From contig JAQNBH010000011.1 of the NCBI GenBank assembly GCA_028752905.1, forward strand, positions 31,494,017 through 31,558,016: a DNA stretch of 64,000 bases, in the 5' to 3' direction. The DNA is from Cladorhizidae sp. MBARI D1340-BT2. Its lineage: Eukaryota; Porifera; Demospongiae; Poecilosclerida; Cladorhizidae. Below the pieces are notes generated by a model, which saw only the letters and a program-made list of their open reading frames with translations, did no database searches and was not told the origin of the DNA. The position numbers were made by a program, and so were the translations under genes. Below, piece after piece: positions 22,359-33,332 of this stretch; position 1 is the first letter of the stretch, and the number at the start of each line of letters is the position of its first letter.

Positions 22359-23339
22359 AGCGCTTATTCACGAGCCGTCCACCTGGTCGGCGCTGACGTA
22401 GCAATCCAGTTGCTCGAGTGCCTGAATCCTAAACTTCGCCGTGACGTCACTCGCAACATAGTGGGTCCTTTACCAATCGAGGAGCACACCGAGGCAGACC
22501 TCCTGGCAGCCATCAAGGCCCTCGCGGTGCGGGAAGAGAACCCTAAGGTGGCTCGGGTCGCAATCTCCCGGATGGTCCAGGATCGGGGTGAACCAGTACG
22601 ATCATTTGCAGCTCGACTCCGCGGTCAGGCAGAGGTTTGCAGATTCGTGATGAAGTGCACAGGCTGTGACATCATTAACAACCAAGGAGAACAGACGGTC
22701 GCTGACAAACTCTGCATCGGCCTGGCCGATGCAGATATACAAGATCTCCTGAAGGACCCAAATCAACAAATGACTGTGGAGGAAACGATAAGATTTGTCG
22801 AGGTGAGGGCCGCAGGCAAGCGGTCCGCGGTCACCATCACAACACCCACCTCGACAAGTGCCCTCGATGAGGAGACAGACCAGGAAGATACCCTCCTCAG
22901 TGGCTACAGGCAACAGCAACGCCCGCCCATGCCACGCTCGTCAGCAAGAGCCACCCCCATCAAACCAAACCGCCCACAGATCTCCACACCACGGGCGTCA
23001 CCACGGACCCAGCCCACCCCAAACAGAGGGCAAGCCAACATTGCCAGGCCAGCCAACAACCCAAAGGCCACATGTTGCTTCTGTGGCCACCAAGGCCACG
23101 GAGAGAGGGCATGCACCGCTATCAGACGAACACAGTGCTCCGCATTCGGCTCCACCTGCTCTTCATGCAGCCGCCCCAATCATTACGCCCACCTGTGTTG
23201 GCTTAAACTGGCAGAGAGGGAGAGTGCTGTCTCGGAACATGTCAACACCATGTCCGAGGGCACCCTCCCTCATCAATCCTGGGACTCCGGAGCCCAACAG
23301 TGGACCCAACGCCGCTCCCCGCCCCAACCAATCATCTAG
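22359..23339 (+). pseudogene. gag body with two zinc knuckles, ends at TAG before pol
   Basis: Continuous frame from the TGA to TAG at 23,337-23,339. It encodes the gag capsid-like part (LLECLNPKLRRDV, EEHTEADLLAAIKALAVR, GEPVRSFAARLRGQAEVC) and then a Pro-rich linker. A CCHC knuckle follows (CCFCGHQGHGERAC: C-x2-C-x4-H-x4-C), then a second, CSSCSRPNHYAHLC. Function: packaging of element RNA and assembly of particles. The gag and pol frames are the same, so the TAG either silences pol or would require stop readthrough. The family is often a single fused ORF, which favours a mutation. Confidence 0.85.
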
Positions 23340-26024
23340 GTAACAGTATCAACCCACAAAGAGGACTACCGAACCCATGGCCACACACTGAGGGAGGAGA
23401 GACACCGACTAGCCACCACCGCCATGGCCGACACAGGCTGCCAGAGTTGTCTGGCAGGCCCACTACTCTTGATGGGCCTCAATCTCTGGGAAGCCGACCT
23501 CATCCCTGCCACGCTCATGATGAGCTCCGCCAGCGGGAACAATCTACCCATCCTCGGGGCTGCGCTCCTCCGGATCAGATCCTGCCACTCAGACCGCGAG
23601 ACCAGGCAGATGGTCTATTTCAGCCCATTGGCGACTACGCTTTACCTGAGCCTGGCCACTTGCACTGACCTTGGGCTGATCGCTGAGGGGTTCCCCCTCC
23701 GCGCGTCGACGCCACCTTCGGGAAACGGCACGAGTACATGGGCAACCCCTGATCAGCCGCTGTCGCAAGTCCAGGACCTGCCGACCAGAACCAATCGACC
23801 TGTGCCCGGACCAACAGCTCCCTTCCAGATGAACAGCCCCCCAGCGGACCTGCAGGCCAGACCCTCGGGACCCCACACTCCATCCATGGTGAGCAAACCA
23901 GTACTCACCCCACCCAGACCATGCACATGCCCGACCAGGGCACCCCCCCCAGACAGACCAACCTCCCTGCCCTTCCCAGGCACTGAGGAAAACCGCCACA
24001 GACTTGAGCGCCACTTGCTGGACTTATACTCAGCAAGTGCGTTCAACGTCTGTGAGCACCAGCCCCTCCCCATGATGTCTGGACCTTCCCTATCCCTGAG
24101 CATTGATCCAACCGCCATCCCCAAACCCTGCCACACCCCCATCGCCATTCCCATCCATTGGCAGGATGAGGTGAAGGCAGGTCTCGACCGGGACGTCCGC
24201 CTTGGCGTGCTGGAGAGGGTCCCCCTGGGTACGCCCGTCACTTGGTGCCACCGTATGGTAATCTGCACCAAGAAGGACGGGTCGCTCAGGAGGACCATCA
24301 ACTTCCAGCCCCTAAACCAGCACACCACGCGCGAGACTCACCACTGCCCCTCCCCGTTCCACCAAGCCCGGGCCATTCCACGCCAAACCAAGAAGACCAT
24401 CCTCGACGCGTGGAATGGCTACCACTCTGTGGCCCTGAACGAGAGAGATCGCCACTTTACGACCTTCATCACCCCATGGGGCAGGTACAGATACCTCACC
24501 ACTCCCCAAGGCTACATCACCTCGGGTGATGCCTACACGGCCAGATACGATGCCCTCGTCGCCAACGTGGTGTCTAAGACCAAGTGCATCGATGATGCAC
24601 TGCTCTGGTCAGACGACATCACGGAAGCTTTCCACCAGGCAACTGAGTGGCTCCACATCTGTGCCGTCAATGGCATAACCCTGAACCCGCGCAAATTCCA
24701 CTTTGCAGAAGACACAGTGGAGTTTGCCAGGTTCACTGTGACCCCGTCCGAGGTACGCCCAGCCAACAAGTACCTAGAGTCCATCACGGATTTCCCCACC
24801 CCCACCAGCATCACTGACATACGTGCCTGGTTTGGCCTGGTCAATCAGGTGTCATACACCTTCGCAATGACAGCGGCCATGCTCCCATTCCGAGCCCTTC
24901 TCAAGCCCTCAACCCTGTTCACATGGACTGACGAGCTGGCCGAAGCATTCACCGCCTCCAAGCTACACATCTGCGAGCGCATCAGGGTCGGTGTCCGAAT
25001 ATTCGACAAGGATCGCCCAACCTGCCTGGCGACCGACTGGAGCAAGGACGGGATCGGGTTCTGTCTGTTCCAAAAACACTGCCGGTGCCCATCCCATGAC
25101 TTGTTCTGCTGCCAGGACGGTTGGCGCGTCACCCTGGTGGGCTCGCGCTTTACCCACCCAGCGGAGTCTCGCTATGCCCTGGTGGAAGGAGAGGCCCTAG
25201 CGGTAGCTGATGCTCTCGACAAGGCCCGCCACTTTGTCCTCGGGTGCAGGGATCTCGTTGTAGCGGTGGACCACAAACCACTGCTAAAGCTCTTCGGTGA
25301 TCGCTGCCTCGAGGACATCCCAAACTCACGCCTCCGAAACATCAAGGAGAAGACCCTCCGCTACCGGTTCCGGATGGTGTACATCCCCAGCGTAAGAAAC
25401 CACACCAGCGATGCCCTCTCACGCCACCCATCCGGGACTCGGACACCTCCAAGGCTCCACCTCCCTGATGATATCGCAGTCCCCAGCCCAGCCTGCCCAG
25501 GGAGCCCCAGCTCATCCATCGAGGCAATCCACTGCGCCACCCCCCCTCTCCACGAGGACGATGGCCTCCTGTCCGCAGTCTGTTCGGCGATATCCACAAT
25601 CCCCATCAGTTGGGAACAACTCCAGGTTGCCACCACCTCAGACACCACCATGCAGGACCTGATGTTCTACATCGAGGACGGGCCACCCGATACCAGGCAC
25701 ATGCTACTGACAGCCATTCGGGCCTACTTCCCCATCATCCACATCCTCACCATCATTGATGGCATCATATGCTATGGAGAACGCGTCGTCATTCCTGCTT
25801 CCCTCCGACCCACCTGCCTCGCAGCCCTCCATGCCGCACACCAAGGAACCAGTGGCATGATGGCCCGAGCAACATCCTCCATATACTGGCCAGGCCTGAC
25901 AACTGACACCGCGGCCACCAGAAACAGCTGCACCACATGTCACAGCAATGCCCCATCCCAGCCCGCAATGCCCTCAACGACACCCGAGGAGCCAGAGTAC
26001 CCCTTCCAGCACATTTGTCTTTGA
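23340..26024 (+). CDS. pol: pol: protease, RT, RNase H, integrase zinc finger (truncated)
   Basis: The frame is open from just after the TAG; the first ATG is at 23,424. Protease: MADTGCQSCLAG, with DTG replacing the usual DTG[AS]. RT: WCHRMVICTKKDGSLRRTIN, NGYHSVALNERDRHF, PWGRYRYLTTPQG, and the catalytic KCIDDALLW (Asp pair at 24,591-24,596). Connection: WFGLVNQVSYTFAM. RNase H: LATDWSKDGIGFCLFQ, GEALAVADALDKARHF and VAVDHKPLL supply the D, E, D residues. The integrase HHCC finger is HAAHQGTSGMM ... IYWPGL ... CTTCHSN near 25,826-25,945. The ORF ends at EYPFQHICL, before the first catalytic Asp of integrase, so it cannot integrate by itself. RT and RNase H look intact. Confidence 0.85.
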   Translation, partial: VTVSTHKEDYRTHGHTLREERHRLATTAMADTGCQSCLAGPLLLMGLNLWEADLIPATLMMSSASGNNLPILGAALLRIRSCHSDRETRQMVYFSPLATTLYLSLATCTDLGLIAEGFPLRASTPPSGNGTSTWATPDQPLSQVQDLPTRTNRPVPGPTAPFQMNSPPADLQARPSGPHTPSMVSKPVLTPPRPCTCPTRAPPPDRPTSLPFPGTEENRHRLERHLLDLYSASAFNVCEHQPLPMMSGPSLSLSIDPTAIPKPCHTPIAIPIHWQDEVKAGLDRDVRLGVLERVPLGTPVTWCHRMVICTKKDGSLRRTINFQPLNQHTTRETHHCPSPFHQARAIPRQTKKTILDAWNGYHSVALNERDRHFTTFITPWGRYRYLTTPQGYITSGDAYTARYDALVANVVSKTKCIDDALLWSDDITEAFHQATEWLHICAVNGITLNPRKFHFAEDTVEFARFTVTPSEVRPANKYLESITDFPTPTSITDIRAWFGLVNQVSYTFAMTAAMLPFRALLKPSTLFTWTDELAEAFTASKLHICERIRVGVRIFDKDRPTCLATDWSKDGIGFCLFQKHCRCPSHDLFCCQDGWRVTLVGSRFTHPAESRYALVEGEALAVADALDKARHFVLGCRDLVVAVDHKPLLKLFGDRCLEDIPNSRLRNIKEKTLRYRFRMVYIPSVRNHTSDALSRHPSGTRTPPRLHLPDDIAVPSPACPGSPSSSIEAIHCATPPLHEDDGLLSAVCSAISTIPISWEQLQVATTSDTTMQDLMFYIEDGPPDTRHMLLTAIRAYFPIIHILTIIDGIICYGERVVIPASLRPTCLAALHAAHQGTSGMMARATSSIYWPGLTTDTAATRNSCTTCHSNAPSQPAMPSTTPEEPEYPFQHICL

Positions 26025-26029
26025 GCATG

Positions 26030-26650
26030 ATGATCTTATAAGAGACTAGTCACCATAACCTCTCTGCTTGCTGACTCAGCTCATTTTTGTTTTTAGGTCA
26101 CTGTTTGCCAGCTTCGTTACATTGTCCAGATCCAATGTGCCTTCAATTGCTTCATCCACACTAACGTAAGATATCAATGTCAGCGCCCATGAGATGCAAT
26201 CGTCATAATAAGCCTGAAAGAAAAAATATAAACTATCGTGTGCCACCTATTTGTTGGAAGTATTTTATGATTAAGCCAATTTGTCTAACATGGACAAGAA
26301 GACAAATTGACTCCTCAGCTCGAAATGGTCAAGCTGTCTCTAACTCTGCTGAAATATAGTTTCTGACCACTTGTGAATTTAGACTTGTGGTTCTTGGTTA
26401 TGGTTGTAACCCCGGGCCATGCATATGGCACATCTCCTCCAAACCATTTGCCTATGGCCTCCACGAACTACTGCATCTAAAATTCTGAGATAGGGTCAAA
26501 AGTTGGAGGCTGAGTGTCTTCATCAGAGCAGATGTATCATGAGCTGAATATTGAGTGAATAAGCCCAGGCCACTGTTTGTGCTTCTACAAGTGGGAACTC
26601 CAACATTCTACGCAGATCTGTAAAAAAGTAAAATCCTAGCACCAGTCCAC
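26030..26650. other. No supported gene after the retroelement
   Basis: Base composition returns to AT-rich immediately after 26,024. No 3' LTR, polypurine tract or integrase core is visible, so the element ends by truncation. Short ORFs here have no motif. Confidence 0.5.
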
Positions 26651-26671
26651 AACACTAGAAACACCCAGGTA

Positions 26672-26832
26672 GATCTAGTGGTAGTACTGGCTGTCATGGC
26701 TCTAATTCTGCTGTTCTGATCTGAACTAACCTGACTGGGACTGCATGTTGTCTGATTTGCAGAATGCCAGTCATGCAGGGTTATCTAGCACTGCCCAGGA
26801 GGCTGTAGCCCTTCTAATGTTAATCTAATTTA
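26672..26832 (+). repeat. Dispersed repeat A, right copy
   Basis: Diverged copy of 20,376-20,533, same orientation. See the shared blocks ending CTTCTAATGTTA near 26,811. Confidence 0.6.
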
Positions 26833-27059
26833 AACATTGGTTTGCATATTATTAGTTCTTGTCAATAGCATATAAATTTAATTAAGACTCTTATTTTATT
26901 TCTGTCGTAATTGTGGCCTAAATATGCTCAACACTTATCAATCAAGATTTCATTTGTACTGATGTCTGTAACTGAAATCTGAACAGAATATGTATATAGC
27001 AGTTTTTTTAAAAATTCAGAATTCTTCCCAAAATAACAAACTGGCTGTCCTAACAATTT

Positions 27060-28090
27060 GTTATACATGCTCAGTTTGGCTTTATCATATTGGAAATGGT
27101 AATGACTTCATCCTTTGCTAGCAGAAGAAGAGAAGTGTGTATGTGTGTGTGTGTGTGTGTTGAGTGTGCATATGTGTAATTCGCCATGAATGCTCAATTT
27201 GAGTTTAATATACTGGAAACAGTCATGTTTGCATCCTGCATTGATGGGGAGCATGTGTATCTGCACATGTATGTTTGTGTGTGGGCATAAAAGCATGAAA
27301 ATATATGTTACCTTGTAAAACCAATCATTGTATATTTCAAAGTCCTAATGTATAACTTTGGGTAGGAGAGATGGGAGGCACATGCATGAGGATTTCTAGA
27401 GAGAGAGAGCATGTGTGATAGCAGGTAATACCATGCTGAATGCTGATAATGCAATGGGGAATCTTAGGGACATTCTTTGCCATTAGCTAGGTACATTTTT
27501 TAACACCCATACTCAACTTTTTCCAGGTTATTTAATCTAACAACTCCATCAGACCTACAACCAATATAAATTTGAAATTACCATAAATTTGAAATTTGAA
27601 TTAGCACCTATTCAAATCTACAGAGAGATCAGCAGACCAAACTTGGCTATGTCTCCGAGACTGTTAATGAATTGATATTTATTTAGCAAGATTAGCTAGC
27701 TATGCATTAAAAAATATTCCTGTTCAAAATCAATAATAATGTATTTGCCTAATTCTTACCTTCATTGCTTCTCCACAATCGAGAAGCTTCTTTCAGGTAA
27801 GCCTTCTACACTCAATCTGTCCATGTTTCTGTAATTTTTTATGACTGACAGGAATGGTGGTGAAGGTCTATATATGAATGTATTGGACGATCTGGAAATT
27901 ATTGTCACAGTAATTGGCAGTGCTAAGCTGGAAATGTTTCTTACAGTCAATATTGTGACTATTGATGGTTCTTATCGTGCACCAATCAACAATTTGGAAT
28001 CTGTGAGTAAAATAATTCTTCGCTACTACTCGACATCATCATCCAATCTCATAACATGAATAATTTACAGATCAGTATTATGCCCGCAGC
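27060..28090 (-). repeat. Best preserved inverted copy of the ~1-kb repeat unit
   Basis: In reverse orientation it carries the whole series of landmarks seen at 10.7-16.8 kb: AATGGTAATGACTTCATCC (27,096), a (GT)n microsatellite (27,137-27,160), GATAATGCAATGGGGAATC (27,443), CAAACTTGGCTATGTCTC (27,637), ATTCCTGTTCAAAATCAATA (27,716), CTTCTACACTCAATCTGTCC (27,803) and ATCCAATCTCATAACATG (28,042). One part, on the plus strand, is an open exon-like segment listed separately. The unit's nature is unresolved: it could be a duplicated exon-intron cassette or an old non-autonomous element. Confidence 0.65.
27852..28002 (+). CDS. Candidate exon inside the repeat unit, unidentified
   Basis: An open block of 151 bases is preceded by a T-rich acceptor (TTTTTTATGACTGACAG) and followed by a strong donor (GAATCT then GTGAGTAAA). 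It encodes NGGEGLYMNVLDDLEIIVTV, IGSAKLEMFLTVNIVTIDGS and YRAPINNLES, a beta-strand-like alternating hydrophobic pattern. The inverted copy at 9,845-10,017 has the same flanking signals and a related peptide (LEVIVNVNGPGKLETIVI) but contains stops. Conservation of the splice borders and peptide between diverged copies suggests a real exon that was duplicated. I do not recognise the domain and no neighbouring exons could be linked. Confidence 0.35.
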
Positions 28091-28099
28091 TATGCATGG

Positions 28100-29030
28100 G
28101 GCTGAACTATGGCTAAAATAATTAACAATACTTGGATCTCATTCTTTTATAAATTGTTTAACCTTCTCCATTGCACATTCACTCGCCATTCAATACCTGG
28201 CATTCATTTTTGGTAATCATTTCGGTATCACATAATGGCAATACTCTGCTTGCATATGTGGAATTATGATGCATTACTGCATTGGAGACGTGCATCATAT
28301 GGAAATAAATTATGATGCATTATTATCACTTTTACAGCATGTTTTGTAGAGTATCTTTATAAAACTAGTTGCTAGTTTTGTAGTTGTCCATCCATTGATT
28401 TCCTTCTTTGGTTCAAGATTAGATCTGTGCAGCTTCTATTGATACAGCTGTGGTTTTTAACTGTAGCTATCTCTCACCAATCAAGCACTCTATTCTATTG
28501 AGAACCACCTCTATTTCAAACCCAATTAAATTGTAGCAACTAGCCATTAGTCATGGCCATTAGTAACCAAATAAGTAAATTTTCATTTCTAAACTTACTT
28601 CTTGCTATATAACCAATGCAGCAGCTATAGTAAAAGCTGTAGTTTGTAGCTACAGGTATAGGTCATAGTTCTCAGAGTGCTTTTAGTTTCTCGAGTGCTC
28701 TTTTGAAAATTATGCGTCATGTGAGTTGCAAAGCTAGGCTAATGTTTGTGAAATTTTATTAGGTTACCAGTGGATTTTCTCAGACATTTGTGCTCGCCCA
28801 GTTGTAGATCATGGGTGATGAACAAACCATAGGGTTTGCTTACTTGGAGCAACCACCACTCAACAGCTAAGGGCAGAGAGGTGGTCTGGTAAAATCTTAA
28901 TAGTCCAAGTCACCACTGCAAAAATATTGCAGATAGCACAGAACACAATACATGAAATTCCCTGTTTATTACATGCGCATGCATAAAAATTCGCAATAAT
29001 TTCTATTTTTATAGATATGTCAAATAAAGA
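28100..29030. other. No supported gene
   Basis: AT-rich sequence without motifs. A short open stretch around 28,990-29,080 (SNKEMASLVADIQEKV) precedes the helicase fragment and could be its first exon, but the splice signals are weak. Confidence 0.4.
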
Positions 29031-29317
29031 GATGGCTAGCCTTGTGGCTGACATTCAGGAGAAGGTTAGACCGTACTTCTGGCATAGGTTTCCTTAGATA
29101 TAAGAGCAGCTTCTGTACCTCTATTACAGCCAGTATTGTCCAACTGAGTGCCCAGTCTCCTGACACCTGTTCTGAAGGTTTGCTTGGTAGTTTTGTTATT
29201 ATAATGCAGGTGAAAATTTTAGTGTCCAAATCCCTGTCCTTAAGGTAAATCATCTATAGTTAGACTGATACTGGTCACAGCTATAGATAATCTACTAAAG
29301 TAACATGCTAAAAACAG

Positions 29318-29566
29318 ATGAAACAAATAATTGTGGAGTCTTTTGTTTTGGGAAGGGAGGTGTTTTGCACTCTACTTACAGGATTTGGGAAGTGCTTATG
29401 CTTTACCTGTTTACCACTAATCTTTGATGAGACACTATCAACTGATAACATTCATGTAGTACTAATTGCTCCATTGAGAGCTATAATGAAAGACAGGTTA
29501 GACAGTTATATGGCCAATCAATCAGTGCAATATATGGCACAATATTCTGTATTTACAAGTTCATAA
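29318..29566 (+). pseudogene. RecQ-like DEAD helicase N-terminal fragment
   Basis: KQIIVESFVLGREVFCTLLT continues into GFGKCLCFTCLPLIFDETL, matching motif 0/I of RecQ-like helicases ('qreai..fv.grDvf..lpTGfGKSlcf.clPl.fd'). The Walker A lysine is present, but the following Ser/Thr is Cys. VVLIAPLRAIMKDRLDSY then matches motif Ia ('vviVsPL.AlMkDQv'). The ORF stops at 29,566. Motifs II (DEAH) to VI are absent in the following sequence, so this is a fragment, or the first exon of a gene whose other exons I cannot see. Such RecQ-like genes are often multicopy in marine invertebrates. Confidence 0.6.
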
Positions 29567-29569
29567 CTT

Positions 29570-31760
29570 CATCTCTATGGGCTTATCCTCTGTATATATC
29601 ATACAGGAGCACTGCATCACTGTGAAGTTGCATACGAAATCCATCCACTGGTCTACATAACTACATAACTACATAACAGCGGGAGAAAACAGGAGTGTCC
29701 AGAGCATAATACTAGTGCAAAGTTCTGTTCTCTGTTAAGGTGACTCAAAGACTAGGCTGTGTGATTGTATTACTATGTTATCTAAACAAATACTGCTGAA
29801 AAAAAGGTTTAACACATGAACTGGTGCTTCTCATACAAGTTCTCCAATCATACAACTCAGCCTTGACAATCACTATCCACAACTCATTAATGTTGTTATC
29901 CTTCAAAATTGCTCTCCTTTCTGCCTGTGTTTTATTCCAATCAGATCCACAGACCAGACATTACTACAAAATATTAAAAAATCATAAGTAGAGCTACCCA
30001 GAGTATGCAGCTAGAATTGAGAATCTTGATGTGATGCAGGCTTGCACAGTGAAAAGTTCACATTTTGGACTGAGGTAGCTGTAATCTAGGTAATTAATCC
30101 AGCCAAAGGAACTGATTTCATGATAATATTAAGATTTTAAAATTGAATTAATCTGCAGCACATTCTGTGTTAGTTATCCACCCACAATCTACACGTATGC
30201 TGAAGAGGAAAGTCTGAGAAACTTCCCTAGTAAGTAGACGTAAAAAATTGGTTTACGTGACATTGGTTTGTGTAATACCTATAAATATTGTGTTCTTTTA
30301 GCTATGAGAGGAAAATAATTGGTGTTAATATAAATCTGACAAACAGCATTATCATTTTATTATGTTATACAAATAGTACACACAAAGTACATTCAATGTA
30401 TGCATATTATAGAGTGGTAACACACAGAGTATTCACCAGGATATCACACCAGATATATATTATACTAGTATGGCATTTGTATCAATAATTATAGTGGTTA
30501 TGCACACTCTAAACATAGAAGGTAAACACATTATGTATATTAAGTGTAAAACTATAGTTCCATACACTATACCATATTGTTTAATATCCACTATTCACAG
30601 TGCAATGCACTGGTTGGTCCCATCATATTGTGAACCAGCCTTATCTGATCAGAGCCAGGAAGCACCTGGATATTTTCTTTCCATAAAGTAATCAGTTACT
30701 ATCCTCAGAACTTAGTTAGCAGATGAACTACCATAAAAACATGTAACTACATACTTATAATGTATGTGTATCAGTTTGTTTCTGAGGAAACTTATTCATG
30801 TGGCAATAGTTGATAATACAGATCTTGAACAACACCAGGTGACTATATAACTACTTATATATGTGCATAAGTTGGTTTTTCATTCTTGCGATGATATCTT
30901 AAAATAAAAGAACTGAGATGCATCACCAAGCACTGAACTTGATTTTCTCCAAAATTTACTCCTATGAGAATTATTCTGCACAAACCTTTACTATAACCAG
31001 TTAACTACTTATAATGCATGTGTCTATACATATAGGCATTTGTGTCTCCTTGAGCAACTAACATTATAAATAATAGTTCTTGTGCTATAATAAGTAACTT
31101 CTTGAACCTGCATTCTAGAAATAAGACAAAAATTGTTTATTTAACTAGTCAAAAAAGAAACGAAAATGTATCAACGTTAATAAGAAACACTTTCATGACC
31201 CTTGAAGACTGACACTACATTCCAGCTTTAAAAAAATCTGTATTATCTTTGTTGGTCATAAAGGCACATTAAACTATTTATTGTCTACATTGATAAATTC
31301 TTGTTTCATTTCAAGTCAATTCATTTTGTTTTTAAACAAAACATTTTTCTCTTATAGCGATTGGATTATTCTGTCAATAAAAATAATAAATTTTTAAAAA
31401 TTAGGCAATGTAGACAAATAAATCATGTACAGCAATGATAAACTGCATTTTATTACATATAAATAATTAGCATAAATTGTAAGTTGTTGTCTGTATTGCA
31501 TTTCCATTTATATAGTTTTTATGGAAGGTTAAATTAATATTATTGTTATGTAGTATTCTTACATTCTATAAATATATATGCATTCGCTAGGTGGTGATTC
31601 AACATGGATTTGTAGTTACTGGCTCAATTAATCACAGAGGCCTATTCCCACATGATTGGGTTGTTTTGGTTCCATGGATGTTCTGCAATACCAGTTATTT
31701 CTAATATGGAACAACCATCATATCTGATGCAGAGATGAAGGTGTAAAATACCAGCCAGTC
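29570..31760. other. AT-rich spacer, no gene seen
   Basis: No ORF with recognisable motifs. A short ACATAACT tandem occurs near 29,655-29,680. The rest is low-GC sequence with scattered stops. Confidence 0.5.
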
Positions 31761-32000
31761 TTAACCTTTTCACTGCTGGATTTACACAGCATTTATTAAA
31801 CAATAGTGATACTGTTTTACAATATATATTTTATTCTGTCAAGTGCACAAATGTCCCTAGCAACCATGGTTGGTGTTATAGCATAGGTCTTGACCAATAT
31901 TGTTGTCAACAGTACAGTAGTTTGCCTAGCAACTGACCACAAATGATATTATAGGCTTTTTTATATTTTTAGGCAGAATATATTAGCTACTGATATTACA
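31761..32000 (+). mobile_element. Terminal part of a second piggyBac-type element
   Basis: TTAACCTTTTCACTGCTG at 31,761 resembles the inverted right end of the 13.2-14.5 kb element (TTAACCCTTTCACCGGTG). The subterminal blocks are also shared in the same order: TCCCTAGCAACCAT near 31,854 and TTTGCCTAGCAACTGACCAC near 31,921, against CTCCCTAGCAACCAT and TTGCCTAGCGACAGACCAC in the reverse complement of the other copy. No transposase is visible behind it and no partner end was found, so it is a fragment or an eroded non-autonomous copy. Confidence 0.65.
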
Positions 32001-32564
32001 ATATTATATTGGTATTGGAGTACACACTCGCTATAGCTGACATTATTCAGACTAACATGTAGCTATACATACTTTCTTGTGATACAGATGTCCTTATCTT
32101 AGGTGTAATATTTTATTAGCAATTTATCTAGGTAACACGAAATATAATAACACAAATCACCATGCAACAGCTAAGTCTTATAAAAAAAAGAGAATTGACT
32201 GTGGCAGCACTCTGCTTATTGTTATTAGTAGAACTTGTGAAGATTCAAAGGACTAACAGATCCACATTGTTCAACTGCAGTAATTTGTGTGAGTCATCAG
32301 TGCCAGATCCATGATTGCTACTTCCAATCTAAAGACTGATGCCTATACAGAAACAAAATAATAATCTTATGTTTTACTATAGTGGATGCTCAACTAGATC
32401 AAGATCGTAGCCACTTAATGGGTAGATAGATAATTAATTAGCTAGCTAGTACCCATGAATTAGCTATTTTCCTCAAATCGGTAGTCATGAAAAAAGTATA
32501 CTCAGCTGGCATATGAGTAAAGCTATTTACTCACCTGGGAGCTGTTGGTCCTATTTTCACCATC

Positions 32565-32770
32565 TTAAGAGCCCATATCTTGATAGCTAGGCAGATCAAC
32601 GGAACTATCACTAGCCTGGCCAAAACTGGGTTGAGAATCAACTATTTCACTCAGAGCTGCTAGCTCTTCTGGATCTCCAGTGTGTTGTCCATGGTAGGCA
32701 AACATCCCTTCTCCTTCCTTGTCACTGCTTCCAACCTCAGAGAGCCCAAAATCTTCGTCATGCCGCATTC
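32565..32770 (-). CDS. Candidate terminal exon, acidic serine-rich tail
   Basis: A minus-strand open block with balanced codon composition encodes GMRHDEDFGLSEVGSSDKEG, EGMFAYHGQHTGDPEELAAL and a tail SSVDLPSYQDMGS ending at TAA (32,565-32,567). An AG (TTATAG) precedes it at 32,771, but the pyrimidine tract is poor. A GTGAGT donor-like sequence follows the stop. The composition (Asp, Glu, Ser, Gly) resembles a disordered C-terminal tail of a cytoplasmic or membrane protein. No family recognised. It is upstream of the gypsy element and unrelated to it. Confidence 0.3.
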
Positions 32771-33327
32771 CTATAACATTGTTCACATTTAGTCTTTAAG
32801 CCATTTTTTTCCGTTTGAACAAGAAGTTTGACATCATGATTACTTACTGCAGTTATGCTACATGTAGGATATGTTTTAAATTTAGCACCTGTGAATGCCC
32901 AGTAATCTTTAATGTGAGCATAGCTCTAATGAAAGATTTGATACTATTTTTTTAACTTCATTCATTATTCAAAAAATGCCATATAGCATCTACGGTGATG
33001 AACCCGAGCCTTAAAACCAAGCTACCAGTCAGGACTAAGGAAGAACAATTATAGATTTGCCAAAAGAGCAGGAAGAGCCTTTTCTATTCCAGAGTTCAGT
33101 CGTCCACACACAGCCACTCACTGCAGTTATATCCCACTCACCAGCAGTTATCATAATATTGTCTTCTATATGGGGCAGTTTAAGTTTTAGTTTCAAAGTT
33201 ACAAACTTCCTTGAAACCTCAAGTTCCAGCTGTTAGCTAATAAGAACTGACTCAGCAATAAAAGTAATGATGTGCACAGCACATGACTAGTTAATGTTGT
33301 AATGTGCTGCCCACCATGCAATTGATA

Positions 33328-33332
33328 GGCAT
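33328..33332. repeat. 5-bp target site duplication GGCAT (left)
   Basis: GGCAT immediately precedes the TGTAAC of the 5' LTR and is repeated after the 3' LTR at 38,645-38,649. Five bases is normal for Ty3/gypsy. Confidence 0.9.

Larger units (their letters stand above)
22090..26024 (+). mobile_element. GC-rich gag-pol retroelement, 3'-truncated, two in-frame stops
   Basis: A single frame runs from ATG 22,161 to 26,024 and encodes gag, protease, RT, RNase H and the integrase zinc finger, interrupted only by TGA at 22,356 and TAG at 23,337. G+C is far above the surroundings: 35 of 60 bases in the line at 24,901, against 17 of 60 at 26,221. The protein stops just after the HHCC finger, where the integrase catalytic core should begin, so the 3' part is lost. 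No LTR was recognised; the 5' leader around 22,090-22,160 is already GC-richer. It belongs to the Ty3/gypsy-related retroelements found in many marine invertebrates (recognition from RT motifs; the clade needs a tree). Confidence 0.85.

Noticed and set aside
22602..26028. Many minus-strand and alternative-frame ORFs over the GC-rich retroelement
   Set aside because: High G+C lowers stop frequency; they have no domains and lie antisense to a clear gag-pol frame.
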